Numbered from the stretch's first letter, positions 27,612 through 37,380 are shown. The stretch: 64,000 nucleotides of DNA from ENR-C587 sp942493235 (GCA_942493235.1 OW818676.1:3658001-3722000), one strand, 5' to 3'. Notes: generated from the letters alone by a model not told the origin. Made by a program: numbers and translations.

Positions 27612-29918
27612 ATGAAATATATATGCTTTGCACTTTTTATATTATTTAGTTATTCGGCATTAGCTCAAACTATTGTCATCAACGAAATAATGTCTTCTAA
27701 TCAGTCTTCTATCAAAGACGAAGATAGCGACGAAAGTGACTGGATTGAAATTTATAACAATACCGACCATTCAATTAATTTAAACACTTATTACCTTTCT
27801 GATGATGAAGATAATATTTTCAAATGGGCTTTTCCGGATACAATTATCTGCTCGAAAGGATTTATATTAGTTTTTGCATCTGGAAAAAATAAAAATATTA
27901 GTGGTAGAGAGCTTCATACTAATTTTAGTATAAAAGCCGAAGGCGAAGAATTGGTTTTATCTAATAACGGAATAATAATTCACTCTCTGCCCGCGGTAAT
28001 GCTTAAAGAGAATACAAGCTATGGTTTTCAGGCAGATGCTAGTTCGGCTTATGTATGTTTTCATAATCCAACTCCGGGAAAATCAAATTGTTTATCAGTA
28101 CCTTACTGTGAGTTAATTTTTAGTACTAAGGGAGGAATTTATGATGAAAGTTTTACCCTTACTATTAGCAATCCTTATCCAAACACTCAAATACGATATA
28201 CCATAGACGGAAACAGCCCTACTTTTAATTCATTAGCTTATGCTGAAGCATTTGAAATCAATAACAGTTTATGTACTAAAGCAAATATTAATCAAAAGCA
28301 AATGTCGCCGGACGAATTCTATAATCCACCGGATACAAACGACGTTAAAAAAGCAATTGTTATCCGTGCAGCTGCTTTTGACAACTTAGGTAACCAAGTT
28401 TCAGAGGTATTTACTAATAGCTATTTTATTCAAAAATTAGGTATAGAGCACCACCTACCCATAATTTCTATTTGTGCCGAAAATAAAGATTTATTTGACT
28501 ACTATACAGGGATATTTGTTCCGGGAGTAAATTGGTATAATTACAATCCTTACTGGTCAGGTAACTACTTTCAGCGAACAATAGAGTGGGAGAAGAAAAT
28601 CTCGGTTGAATTTTATGAAAATCCTTCTAATTTAGGTTTTAAGCAAACTGCAGGTCTTAGAACTCATGGCGGAAATTGCAGAAGAAATCCTCAAAAAGGA
28701 CTAAGTCTCTTTGCCAGAGCCGAGTATGGCACATCAAAGTTTAATTATGCCACATTCCCAAATAAATCTATCGCATCTTATAAAAGATTAGTATTAAAGC
28801 CAATATCTTCTTCATGGACACAATCAGGAATAGAAGATTATTTATCTAATAAATCGGTGATAAATACTGAAATTGATTACTCATCTGTCAGACCGGTTAT
28901 TATGTATTTAAATGGTGAATACTGGGGAATATATTTTTTACAAGAAAAAATCGATGAGCATTATATTGAAGAAAACTATAATATTGATAATGAAAATGTT
29001 GAAATTGTCGAAACTTGGAGCACTAATGGTCCATTAGATACCTGCATAAATTTCAACGAACTATATAGTTTTGTTGAAAATAATGATTTGTCTGATGCAT
29101 CAAATTACGAAACTATCGGCAATTGGATAGACATTGATAATTTTATTGATTTTCAGATATTTGAAATATTTATTGCTAATTATGACTGGCCACAAGGTAA
29201 TTTTAAAATATGGAGAGAAAAGCATAACGGCTCAAAATGGAGATGGATTTTCTTTGACGGAGATGCGGGATTTTCGGATTATAAAAAGAACAGTTTCAAT
29301 CATGCGTTGGATTCCATTAGTATAGGCTGGCCCACTAATGCCCGAGCTACTTTATTTTTTCGCAAACTAATGGCAAATTCCGAATTTAGCTTTAAATTTT
29401 TCAACCGAATGGAATATCTTATTAATTATCAATTTAATTCTATCAATACAAAAGCAATTTATAATTGTATCAGGGACGATATTTCAAATGAAATCAAAAA
29501 CCAAATACTTAGATACCATTACCCGAATAGCTATGAAAGCTGGCAAAGTTCTTTGTCAATCTGTGATACATTTATTAGTATTCGACCATGTAAAATAATG
29601 AAAATGGCACAAGAAACTTTTAACAAATCAATTTTTATAAACGAATGCTTCTATGATGGCAATATTTCTGAATTATCTGTCTTTCCGAATCCGAATAATG
29701 GAAATTTTAATTTTAGCTTTACTTCTACCACCGATAACTATATAAATATTGAATTAATTGATATTTCAGGTAAAATCCTGGCTACGGATAAAAAGCTTTT
29801 ATTCGAAGGAGAAAATACAATTCCCATCAATGAAACTAATTTGCCAATTGGTCCTTTGTTTATAAGATTGAATAGCCGAAATCAGACATTTACAACTAAA
29901 ATCCTATGTTATCCATAG
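27612..29918 (+). CDS. T9SS-secreted protein with lamin-tail, CHB_HEX_C-like and CotH domains
   Basis: Of 768 aa: signal peptide (to about 19, SYSALAQ), lamin-tail domain (about 20-130; IVINEIMSSNQSS, DWIEIYNNTD), and a chitobiase C-terminal-like module (about 170-255; IRYTIDGNSPTF). A CotH kinase-like domain follows (about 285-640; KRLVLKPIS, MYLNGEYWGIYFLQEKIDEHY, WRWIFFDGDAGF). A T9SS type A sorting domain ends it (about 690-768; LSVFPNPNNGNFNFSF, IELIDISGKIL). CotH proteins phosphorylate spore-coat proteins in Bacillus; here the protein should be exported, so its target would be extracellular, if it is active at all. It has its own promoter. Domain order is common for secreted proteins of this phylum. 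Confidence 0.88.
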   Translation: MKYICFALFILFSYSALAQTIVINEIMSSNQSSIKDEDSDESDWIEIYNNTDHSINLNTYYLSDDEDNIFKWAFPDTIICSKGFILVFASGKNKNISGRELHTNFSIKAEGEELVLSNNGIIIHSLPAVMLKENTSYGFQADASSAYVCFHNPTPGKSNCLSVPYCELIFSTKGGIYDESFTLTISNPYPNTQIRYTIDGNSPTFNSLAYAEAFEINNSLCTKANINQKQMSPDEFYNPPDTNDVKKAIVIRAAAFDNLGNQVSEVFTNSYFIQKLGIEHHLPIISICAENKDLFDYYTGIFVPGVNWYNYNPYWSGNYFQRTIEWEKKISVEFYENPSNLGFKQTAGLRTHGGNCRRNPQKGLSLFARAEYGTSKFNYATFPNKSIASYKRLVLKPISSSWTQSGIEDYLSNKSVINTEIDYSSVRPVIMYLNGEYWGIYFLQEKIDEHYIEENYNIDNENVEIVETWSTNGPLDTCINFNELYSFVENNDLSDASNYETIGNWIDIDNFIDFQIFEIFIANYDWPQGNFKIWREKHNGSKWRWIFFDGDAGFSDYKKNSFNHALDSISIGWPTNARATLFFRKLMANSEFSFKFFNRMEYLINYQFNSINTKAIYNCIRDDISNEIKNQILRYHYPNSYESWQSSLSICDTFISIRPCKIMKMAQETFNKSIFINECFYDGNISELSVFPNPNNGNFNFSFTSTTDNYINIELIDISGKILATDKKLLFEGENTIPINETNLPIGPLFIRLNSRNQTFTTKILCYP

Positions 29919-29978
29919 ATTTATAAATAATATAATATTCAATTTGAAATAATAAATTTGACTTATACCTGTGGATTT

Positions 29979-30232
29979 AGAGGCTGTGTAAAAACTGCCA
30001 CAAGACGGCAAATATTATTCCCAGCACCATTCAAGTGGCTGACTTAAAAATTGTCATTCTGAACGAAGTGAAGAATCCAGATAATGCTAACTTGTTGATA
30101 ACTCTGGATTCTTCGTTACACTCAGAATGACGATTTTGAAATGTTTTTACTTTTTAGACAGCTTCTATAATGGAGATGTTGATAAGTACTATGCATGTAT
30201 TTGTGTAGAATAATAGTATTTACACAGCCTCT
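29979..30232. mobile_element. MITE-like element with AGAGGCTGTGTAAAAACT ends, carrying a palindrome
   Basis: The ends AGAGGCTGTGTAAAAACT (29979) and AGTATTTACACAGCCTCT (to 30232) are 18-bp inverted repeats with one mismatch. The ~79-bp GTCATTCTGA palindrome sits inside. A second element with the same ends is at 52115-52325, and single ends recur near 18641, 34150, 54917 and 62466. Confidence 0.6.
30053..30131. repeat. ~79-bp palindrome, copy 3 of 8
   Basis: GTCATTCTGAACGAAGTGAA ... TTCGTTACACTCAGAATGAC; same orientation as copy 1 and nearly identical to it (AGATAATGCTAA for AGATAAAGCTAA at the centre). Confidence 0.85.
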
Positions 30233-30282
30233 TTAACTGTTGGGAGTGGCATGAATTTTAATGTCTGATTTGATATATAAGA

Positions 30283-30320
30283 TTTAATTACACAAGCCCC
30301 TAAGAGCTTGTGTAATTAAA
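30283..30320 (-). terminator. Perfect 15-bp hairpin after eno
   Basis: TTTAATTACACAAGC and GCTTGTGTAATTAAA pair without mismatch around an 8-nt loop, 9 bp beyond the enolase stop codon. There is no long U tract, so it may act as a 3' stabiliser as well as a terminator. Confidence 0.7.
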
Positions 30321-30329
30321 TGGATTATT

Positions 30330-31622
30330 TTATTTAATAAATCTTTTAAATACTTCAAAGCCGGGATATTCGGCATCTTCGAATAATTCGTCTTCGATAC
30401 GTAATAATTGATTATATTTAGCGACTCTGTCTGTACGGCAAAGTGAACCTGTTTTGATTTGTCCGGAGTTTACCGCAACAGCTATGTCCGCAATTGTAGT
30501 ATCTTCGGTTTCACCGCTACGATGAGAAATAACAGTAGAATAAGCATTTCTGTGAGCTAATTCAATTGCTTCGAAAGTCTCGGTTAAAGTACCGATTTGG
30601 TTAACTTTTACTAAAATTGAATTTGCAACTTTATCTTCAATACCTTTAGCAAGAATTTCAGGATTAGTAACAAATACATCATCGCCTACTAATTGAACTT
30701 TATTACCTAAAGTAGCAGTTAGTTTCTGCCATCCTGTCCAGTCGTGTTCGCCAAGACCGTCTTCGATAGAGATGATAGGATATTTATTGCATAGAGTAAC
30801 ATACCAGTCAATCATTTCGTCAGATGTTAATAATTTACCCGATGACTTAAACATTTTATATTTGCTATCTTCCCACATTTCACTGGCAGCAACGTCAACG
30901 CCAAGCAACACATCTTCTCCCGGTTTGTATCCGGCTTTTTCGATAGCTGATAGAATTACATCAAAAGCTTCTTCATTAGATTTAAGTGATGGGGCGAATC
31001 CGCCTTCATCACCAACTGAAGTAGAATATTTCTTATCGCCTAATACTTTTTTCAAGTTATGGAATACTTCGGCACCCATTCTTAAAGCTTCTTTGAAAGT
31101 AGGTGCACCGGCAGGAATAATCATAAATTCTTGAATATCTACAGTATTATCTGCATGTTTGCCACCATTTAAGATGTTCATCATCGGAACAGGCAATTTA
31201 CGAGCAAAAGAACCACCAAGATATTTATATAGTGGAAGACCGTAATAATCAGCGGCTGCTTTAGCACAAGCCATAGACACGCCCAATATAGCGTTAGCTC
31301 CTAAGTTTGTTTTATTCTTAGTGCCATCTAATTCGCAAAGTACTTTGTCTATCTGTATTTGCTCGGTAGCATCAAGCCCTTCAAGAGCTTCATTGATAGT
31401 TTCATTAACATTATCAACAGCTTTTTGAACGCCTTTGCCCATATACCTGTCTTTATCGCCGTCGCGAAGTTCACAAGCTTCTTTTTCACCGGTGCTGGCT
31501 CCTGATGGAACTGCTGCTAAACCGACAGTACCGTCTTCAAGAACTACTTCTACTTCAACCGTAGGATTGCCGCGAGAATCAAGTATCTCTCTTGCATATA
31601 CATCAACTATTGTTGAACTCAT
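30330..31622 (-). CDS. eno: Enolase
   Basis: Protein of 430 aa, standard length, interconverting 2-phosphoglycerate and phosphoenolpyruvate. Landmarks: VYAREILDSRGNPTVEVEV at the start, SGASTGEKEA loop, SVGDEGGFAPSL, metal ligands in LLGVDVAASEM (Asp), SIEDGLGEHDW (Glu) and LVGDDVFVTNP (Asp), LVKVNQIGTLTET with the catalytic Lys, and SHRSGETEDTTIADIAVA. The start follows ACGGAGAAATT. Transcribed alone, with a strong hairpin after the stop. Other carbon-core genes in the window (PPDK-like, GAPDH-like, ROK kinase) are not linked to it. Confidence 0.97.
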   Translation of the reverse strand: MSSTIVDVYAREILDSRGNPTVEVEVVLEDGTVGLAAVPSGASTGEKEACELRDGDKDRYMGKGVQKAVDNVNETINEALEGLDATEQIQIDKVLCELDGTKNKTNLGANAILGVSMACAKAAADYYGLPLYKYLGGSFARKLPVPMMNILNGGKHADNTVDIQEFMIIPAGAPTFKEALRMGAEVFHNLKKVLGDKKYSTSVGDEGGFAPSLKSNEEAFDVILSAIEKAGYKPGEDVLLGVDVAASEMWEDSKYKMFKSSGKLLTSDEMIDWYVTLCNKYPIISIEDGLGEHDWTGWQKLTATLGNKVQLVGDDVFVTNPEILAKGIEDKVANSILVKVNQIGTLTETFEAIELAHRNAYSTVISHRSGETEDTTIADIAVAVNSGQIKTGSLCRTDRVAKYNQLLRIEDELFEDAEYPGFEVFKRFIK

Positions 31623-32098
31623 AATTTCTCCGTTATAATAAAATGAAACAAATAATCTATGTTTACTATCTACAAAAATAACAAATTATTTCCTATTTGA
31701 CAGATAATATTTTTTTGCTACTGCATAAGTACTATAAGCCTATTGCAAAACTATGTAATTTTCATTTCCCATTTATTTAAGAGCCTTTCTAAAAAGATGT
31801 CATTCTGAACGAATTGAAGAATCCAGATAAAGCTAATTATTGATAACTGTGGTTTTTTCGTTACACTCAGAATGATAATTTGGCAATATTAAAATTGATA
31901 AGACAACCTCTGATTAAGGTGTGTATGCTTTTGCTAATTTCTACGCTGTAGCGTTAGGTTAATTAATGTGTGATTTATCAATTGCTATTGTTACTGATGA
32001 TATGTCCGATTTAATATTGGAAATAATATAATATGGTTGATACTAAAAATGCCGAATTTTTATTTCGGCATTTTAAGTAAAAATATTTTCGAGGTTCA
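31623..32098. other. Gene-free stretch with repeat fragments
   Basis: Holds the eno leader, a partial GTTGCAAAAC-type repeat end near 31737-31790 (CTATTGCAAAACTATGTAAT), palindrome copy 4 and a decayed CTACGCTGTAGCGTTAGG hairpin near 31940. No coding frame is supported. Confidence 0.5.
31799..31876. repeat. ~79-bp palindrome, copy 4 of 8 (diverged)
   Basis: GTCATTCTGAACGAATTGAA ... TTCGTTACACTCAGAATGAT; several substitutions relative to copies 1 and 3, including GTGGTTTTTT for TGGATTC. Confidence 0.8.
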
Positions 32099-32530
32099 CT
32101 ATTTAGCGGGGACTGTTGTACCGGGTTGTTTACTATTTAACAATCTAACTAATGACCTTTCATTTATATTAAACCACACATTCGGGTTAAATTCATCAAC
32201 TCTTTTTTTGAATCCTGCACAAATAGCAGCGGCAATAAAAGCACCATTAGAAACTTTTGCTCCTGAGTACTCTTCTGCATGCTGTTTATAAGAATATGAT
32301 GTATGCTTTGGATTGATTTTAGTCAATTTCTCTAATTGAACACAAAATTTATAAGCTCTTTCGAATTCATCTACTGCTTTAAATAGTTGGTCCCTCAATT
32401 CCTTACGTCTTGATTCGATTTCCTCTGTTTTGCTCTCTCTGAAGAGTTTCAATTCATCTGGTACACCCCAGCCAAAATATGTTAACTTAGGGTGTTTGTA
32501 AAGTACTTGTTTAAATTTTTCTTCCATCAC
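32099..32530 (-). CDS. Hypothetical protein, 143 aa
   Basis: No family recognised. It begins MMEEKFKQVLYKHPKLTYFGWGVPDELKLF and then has a charged, probably helical or coiled-coil stretch (about 33-75, EEIESRRKELRDQLFKAVDEF). The second half has a GAFIAAAICAGFKKRVDEFNPNVWFNI motif. It has no signal peptide or membrane segment, so it is probably cytoplasmic. Coding character is supported by sensible composition and a lack of alternative frames. It stands alone between eno and the HDOD gene, and I cannot suggest a role. Confidence 0.6.
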   Translation of the reverse strand: MMEEKFKQVLYKHPKLTYFGWGVPDELKLFRESKTEEIESRRKELRDQLFKAVDEFERAYKFCVQLEKLTKINPKHTSYSYKQHAEEYSGAKVSNGAFIAAAICAGFKKRVDEFNPNVWFNINERSLVRLLNSKQPGTTVPAK

Positions 32531-33053
32531 CGTTCCTGAATTAATTGAACGTTTATTTATTTATTATTTATTTTCTTTAATTTCTTTACTGAAAGTACAC
32601 TTTGCAACTTTAAGGAATACAAAAATACGAAATATTTTGGAGATAACCTCGAAATTTTTTTCACAATATTTATCTATACTAATACCAAAATGAATAAATA
32701 TTAGATTGTGCAAAATTATTATATCAGTTACTAATTGAAATAATATAATGTCATCATATTGCACTGTTGAAGAGTCTAATGATTATATTTTTATTTTTGA
32801 ATCACAATACTTGAATTTAATTCAAGTATAGAAAAATTTGCTTGATATTATAATAATTTAATCTGCATAATCATCTCTACTATATCTTTTAATTATATAT
32901 ATTTAGCTCATATAGAGCAGTCTATTTACTGAAATTTCATTTAAAATAAAAAATAAAATTTGTGAAAAGGGAAAAAATTTTCTTATTTTAGAAGATATTT
33001 TAGAATATATATAAATTTGAATAAGTAATTAGTTAAAATATTACAAAGAAAAT
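32531..33053. other. Gene-free AT-rich stretch
   Basis: Very AT-rich, between the divergent small hypothetical gene and the HDOD gene. A short GCTCATATAGAGC dyad is present near 32906. I see no RNA gene or member of the repeat families, and a 66-codon minus-strand frame here looks like chance. Confidence 0.4.
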
Positions 33054-33932
33054 ATGTCTTTTATTAATGCACTCATAGAAACTCAAGAGTTTGCAACTTT
33101 ACCACCTGTTGCTGCTCGTGTATTGAAATTATTGGAAGATGACAATATTGATGTCCGCGATATAGCCGGAATCATCGAAAATGATGCGTCATTAACACTT
33201 AAATTATTAAGAGTTGCCAATTCTCCGCTATATGCGACCAGAACCGAGATTACTTCAATACAGCAAGCGATAATTACTCTAGGTCTTAACAGGCTTACTA
33301 ATATTGTACTGGGAGTATCCATATTTTCTAGATTTTTAATGAGTTCTCAGAAGAATGCTGCAGCAATTATGGAGAAATTCTGGTGGCATGCTTCTTGTAC
33401 CGGAATTATCGCTAAATCACTTTCTACAAAAATCAAAAAATTCTTTAAAGAAAGTGAATTTATAGGCGGATTATTACACGACATCGGCAAATTGGCAATG
33501 GTACAGTTCGACCCATCAAAATATTTGCAGGTTATTTCTTTAACTGAAGAAAAGCGTATCTTTGATATAGAAGCAGAATATGAAGTTTTCGGCGTTAATC
33601 ACTTAGAAGTTGGTCAGCATATTGCCAAATTATGGAAATTGCCGGAGGATCTGACTAAAATTATTGGTAGCCACAATTTTCCGGAGCAATTATCTTCTGC
33701 TCGTGAGTTAGTTGCAATTGTCCGATTCGCTGATATTTTGTGCGAAATGTGGGGAGCCGGTATTTACGAAGGTTTCACTGCTGTTGAATTAGTCGAGACT
33801 GAGCCTTGGAAAATATTATGTGAAAGCTATCCCGAACTAAAAGGGCTTGATATTGAAATTTTCACTTTTGAATTAGAGGAAGAGTTCAAAAAAAGTGCTC
33901 AATTCCTGAATTTAATCGTTAGTGATAAATAA
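33054..33932 (+). CDS. HDOD-domain signalling protein
   Basis: Protein of 292 aa, nearly all HDOD domain: ATLPPVAARVLKLLEDDNIDVRDIAGIIENDASLTLKLLRVANS at the start, then TSIQQAIITLGLNRL and GGLLHDIGKL. The HD-like pair GLLHDIGK is kept, and a later HxExG (NHLEVGQHIAKLW) is also HD-like, so a metal-binding or even hydrolase function cannot be excluded. HDOD proteins usually act as non-enzymatic output modules in c-di-GMP, chemotaxis or competence signalling. There is no linked receiver, GGDEF or chemotaxis gene. A terminator follows at once. Confidence 0.88.
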   Translation: MSFINALIETQEFATLPPVAARVLKLLEDDNIDVRDIAGIIENDASLTLKLLRVANSPLYATRTEITSIQQAIITLGLNRLTNIVLGVSIFSRFLMSSQKNAAAIMEKFWWHASCTGIIAKSLSTKIKKFFKESEFIGGLLHDIGKLAMVQFDPSKYLQVISLTEEKRIFDIEAEYEVFGVNHLEVGQHIAKLWKLPEDLTKIIGSHNFPEQLSSARELVAIVRFADILCEMWGAGIYEGFTAVELVETEPWKILCESYPELKGLDIEIFTFELEEEFKKSAQFLNLIVSDK

Positions 33933-33946
33933 ATCTTTTCAAATTT

Positions 33947-33982
33947 AAAAAACCGCTTTCATTTTTTGATAGCGGTTTTTTT
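33947..33982 (+). terminator. Terminator of the HDOD gene
   Basis: AAAAACCGCT / AGCGGTTTTT stem with a T run, about 15 bp after the stop codon. Confidence 0.85.
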
Positions 33983-34304
33983 ATGATTTTTTTATAGTAA
34001 GATAGCTCCAAAAGGGGTAAATTTACATTTTTCTTCCATTCAAAAAAGCGAAACCACCTTATTATATCATTCTCTATATGAAATTGCACATGTCAAATAT
34101 CGCCGTACGCATGGCTAAATCCACACTATAAATTCTATGATTCAACTCAATGCTTTAGAGGCTGTGTAAATACTATAATCTATGGCAATGTCCGAATTTA
34201 TTATTAACCTACTCCACATTCAACCCAACGCTAAAGAGCCTGTGTAATAATTCAAATTTTTAAAATTCAAGAGCTTGTATAAAAAGTAATAATATTTCCA
34301 AATC

Positions 34305-34382
34305 GTCATTCTGAGTGTAACGAAGAATCCAGAATTATCGACATTTAGCTTTATCTGGATTCTTCACTTCGTTCAGAATGAC
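34305..34382. repeat. ~79-bp palindrome, copy 5 of 8
   Basis: GTCATTCTGAGTGTAACGAA ... TTCACTTCGTTCAGAATGAC; opposite orientation to copy 1. Confidence 0.85.
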
Positions 34383-34427
34383 AAATTTTAGAGAGTCGCA
34401 TTGGGTGGGGTTTAAAAAGATTTCCAG

Positions 34428-34451
34428 AACCCCACGCTGAAGCATGGGGTT
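34428..34451. repeat. CCCCACGC hairpin, copy 4
   Basis: AACCCCACGC / GCATGGGGTT around TGAA, one mismatch in the stem; same family as 7646, 15133 and 15185. A lone left half occurs near 56309. Confidence 0.6.
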
Positions 34452-34670
34452 GATTTTTGCTTTTTCAATTTCTAATTCACTTTTCCCAGTCCCCAGCTAC
34501 CAAGCACCAGCCACCAGCCACCAGCCCCAATCCCCAATCCCCTATCCCCTTAATATTATTGAATAAAATCATTTTCAGACAAAATAATCTTAAATAAATT
34601 AGATATTCTCTTGTATAAATAAAATATTTTCTTTAAATTACAAAGCGTAGTTTTAATTTTAGGATTTTTT

Positions 34671-35069
34671 ATGAAAAAAAGATATGTTATAGCTTTCCTT
34701 GCCGGACTTGTATTCCTAATCATTGCGGTTTTTGCAATGAATTTGAATAAAGTAGAGTATGCAAATTTTGATGAAGCCAAAATAAATAATAAATATTTAC
34801 AAATTATCGGTAAGCCGGTCAAGGACAGTTTGCCACAGTCAACAAATTCACTTGAATTCATTTTCTACTTAACCGATAAAAAGGGAAAAACTGAATTAGT
34901 AAAGTATTATGGTCCCAAGCCAATGAATTTTGACCTTGCCGAATATGTTGTAATCAAGGGCAAATACGAGAATAATATATTTTTGGCTAAGGAAATACTT
35001 ACTAAATGCCCTTCAAAATATGAAAACCAAATTGAAAATCAGAAAAACAAGGTAAAGAAAAATGTTTGA
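34671..35069 (+). CDS. ccmE: CcmE-type heme chaperone (CxxxY variant)
   Basis: Protein of 132 aa: one N-terminal membrane anchor (about 7-23) and a periplasmic OB-fold domain. CcmE carries heme to the CcmF heme lyase during cytochrome c maturation. Classical CcmE binds heme covalently through His in HxxxY; here the site reads LTKCPSKYE, so the ligand would be C113 with Y117. This CxxxY form is known from Desulfovibrio and archaea, in Ccm systems that also lack CcmH or CcmG. The ATG follows AGGA. The stop overlaps the ccmF start by 8 bp, so the two are translationally coupled. Confidence 0.85.
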   Translation: MKKRYVIAFLAGLVFLIIAVFAMNLNKVEYANFDEAKINNKYLQIIGKPVKDSLPQSTNSLEFIFYLTDKKGKTELVKYYGPKPMNFDLAEYVVIKGKYENNIFLAKEILTKCPSKYENQIENQKNKVKKNV

Positions 35070-37269
35070 AAATATAATACTTAATATAGGCTTTGTATTC
35101 TCGGCTATCACATTGCTTTTTTATATATTATCTATAAAAAAGCCTGAGTATGCACCCAAAGCAAGAATCATATATTACACCACAAGTGGTTTTGTAATCA
35201 TAAGCTCCATCTTATTGATGGCAAATATTATAGCACATAATTTTCAAATTGCTTACATTTACGAGTACTCGTCAAAGGATTTACCGGCTTATTTATTAAT
35301 ATCCTCATTCTTTGCCGGACAGGAGGGTTCTTTTCTACTATGGGCATTAATGCTGACAATTATCGGTATTCCGTTGATTAGAAGCTCAAGCAAAAACGAA
35401 CTTGAACCTCAAGTGATGGCTGTATTCACTGCTTCTTTGTTTTTTTTCTTATTACTATTGATTATCAAGTCCCCTTTTGTATATATATGGGATAAATATC
35501 CGGCAGATTTTACTTATGGGATGCTACCTAATGACGGACGTAGCCTAAATCCTATATTAGAAAATTTCTGGCTAGCCATTCATCCTCCTTTTTTATTTGC
35601 TGGATACGCACTACTTAGCGTACCATTTTCTTATATTCTCGGAGCAAAAATTAAAGGAAGCAATGAAGCAGAATATTTACATTCACGAATTTGGCTTCTT
35701 GTTTCTTCCGCAGTTCTCGGAGCGGGATTAATTCTCGGAGGTTTCTGGGCTTATGAGACTCTGGGCTGGGGCGGCTGGTGGGGCTGGGACCCTGTAGAGA
35801 ATTCTTCGCTTATACCATGGTTATTATCCGTAGCACTGATTCATACCTTTATTATTCAGAGGAAAACAGGCTCTTTTGCAAATGCTAATTATGCACTTTC
35901 GGCTATAGCGTACTTCTTTGTGATTTACTCTACATTTTTGACTCGTAGCGGTATCATTCAAAATTCACAGCATTCGTTCACCAATACCAGCTCAGGAATT
36001 TATTATATATTACTTGTAGGAATGACCATTATTCTGGCTGTACCTTTAATAATTTACTTTGCCAAACGACCGAAAATAAAATCAAATATGGATAGCTTTA
36101 AGCCGATGAGCAGAGAATTTATGCTATCTATCGGTGTATTTATGATATTAGCTTCAACGGCACTAATCACTATCGGTACAAGTATGCCAATTTTTTCAAG
36201 CACGATTTCTATTGAACCGAGATTTTACGATACAGTAAATATGCCTATAGTCATTTTTTCCCTTTTGTTGCTATTTTTCGCTATTTCTTTCAAATGGAAA
36301 GAAGTGAAATTAGCTAATATTAAAATACAATTAATATTAAACTTCAGCATGGCAATACTTTTAACTTGTCTTGCGATTATTTGGGGTGTCAGAGATGCTT
36401 ATTATGTGGTTATGCTCTTTACCGCATTTTTAGTATTATCAATTTCAATTTCGGGATTAATCAAAAAAATAAAAATAAAGAAATATAATTTCGGAATCAA
36501 TTTTGCTCATCTGGGTTTTGCGGTGTTAATTATAGGAATAGTATTTTCCGGAGCATATTCAAAGCATAAATCTTTCCAGTTATCAAATAAGGAATCAGCT
36601 AATATCGGCGATATTTCTATTAAATACATTAAAAGTGAGCAAATTGACAAGCAACTAAATGACCGCGAAAAATATCACTTTATTATTGAAGCCAAATGGA
36701 ACGATAACACTGTATATTTGAATCCGATTACATTCATTAAGAATAATCAAGTATTTCGTGAACCTGCTATTTACAATGCTATAGACAAAGATATATATGC
36801 CGCACCCCTATCTTTAGACTCTATGTATAATGTTCCTATTGGCGAATTAACTAAGGGGCAAGCACTACGCTTAGAAAAAGAAAAAATAAGCTTTAAATTT
36901 GTTCAATTCTCTATGGCTAATCCCGAAGCTTCGCAGATTGGAGCATTGGTAGAATATGAAATTAACGGAAAAATATTTACCGATACTGCTATAGCCGCAC
37001 TTGACACGAAATCATTAGCCTGCACCCCGATATGGAGAACATTTACAGACTCCGATTTAAAATTTGGTCTATTGAAAATTTTAATCGATGACTATGACAG
37101 AACTAAATCCAAAGCTGTTTTTGCTTTTGCACGCGAGAAAGACTTACCCTTAAATAGTAGAGAAGTCTTAACTTTTGAGCTTACTATAAAACCATTTATG
37201 AATCTGATATGGTTGGGTTCAATTATGCTGATTATCGGTACTGTATGGGCTGCTTATAAGAAAAAATAA
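35062..37269 (+). CDS. ccmF: CcmF cytochrome c heme lyase subunit
   Basis: Polytopic protein of 735 aa with about 13-15 membrane segments. The WWD heme-handling motif is clear at about 235-253 (GWGGWWGWDPVENSSLIPWL), with flanking conserved histidines (H174 in LAIHPPFLFAG, H261 in ALIHTFIIQ). FAGQEGSFLLWAL and STFLTRSGI are further family marks. CcmF attaches heme to apocytochrome CxxCH motifs on the outer face of the inner membrane. Overlap with ccmE shows an operon. The other Ccm genes (CcmA, B, C, G, H) are not nearby, so the cluster is split or reduced. Confidence 0.93.
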   Translation: MFENIILNIGFVFSAITLLFYILSIKKPEYAPKARIIYYTTSGFVIISSILLMANIIAHNFQIAYIYEYSSKDLPAYLLISSFFAGQEGSFLLWALMLTIIGIPLIRSSSKNELEPQVMAVFTASLFFFLLLLIIKSPFVYIWDKYPADFTYGMLPNDGRSLNPILENFWLAIHPPFLFAGYALLSVPFSYILGAKIKGSNEAEYLHSRIWLLVSSAVLGAGLILGGFWAYETLGWGGWWGWDPVENSSLIPWLLSVALIHTFIIQRKTGSFANANYALSAIAYFFVIYSTFLTRSGIIQNSQHSFTNTSSGIYYILLVGMTIILAVPLIIYFAKRPKIKSNMDSFKPMSREFMLSIGVFMILASTALITIGTSMPIFSSTISIEPRFYDTVNMPIVIFSLLLLFFAISFKWKEVKLANIKIQLILNFSMAILLTCLAIIWGVRDAYYVVMLFTAFLVLSISISGLIKKIKIKKYNFGINFAHLGFAVLIIGIVFSGAYSKHKSFQLSNKESANIGDISIKYIKSEQIDKQLNDREKYHFIIEAKWNDNTVYLNPITFIKNNQVFREPAIYNAIDKDIYAAPLSLDSMYNVPIGELTKGQALRLEKEKISFKFVQFSMANPEASQIGALVEYEINGKIFTDTAIAALDTKSLACTPIWRTFTDSDLKFGLLKILIDDYDRTKSKAVFAFAREKDLPLNSREVLTFELTIKPFMNLIWLGSIMLIIGTVWAAYKKK

Positions 37270-37380
37270 ATAAACTGATTTAATTTTTATCCATTTTATC
37301 GGCTTACAAGATTTCAACCTTACTATAGCTTTCCACTGTTAGTAACAACGTTACGTAGTAGATAAGCATATTCAATATTT

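Larger units (their letters stand above)
33983..34670. other. Gene-free stretch rich in repeats and C-rich tracts
   Basis: Contains AGAGGCTGTGTAAATACT (about 34150) and AGAGCCTGTGTAATAATT (about 34232) repeat ends, palindrome copy 5, a CCCCACGC hairpin at 34428-34451 and a C-rich tract (CAGCTACCAAGCACCAGCCA and onward, 34484-34552). No coding frame is supported. Confidence 0.55.

Noticed and set aside
32564..32764. 66-codon minus-strand frame upstream of the small hypothetical gene
   Set aside because: Composition is that of random AT-rich DNA, without family resemblance or a good start context.
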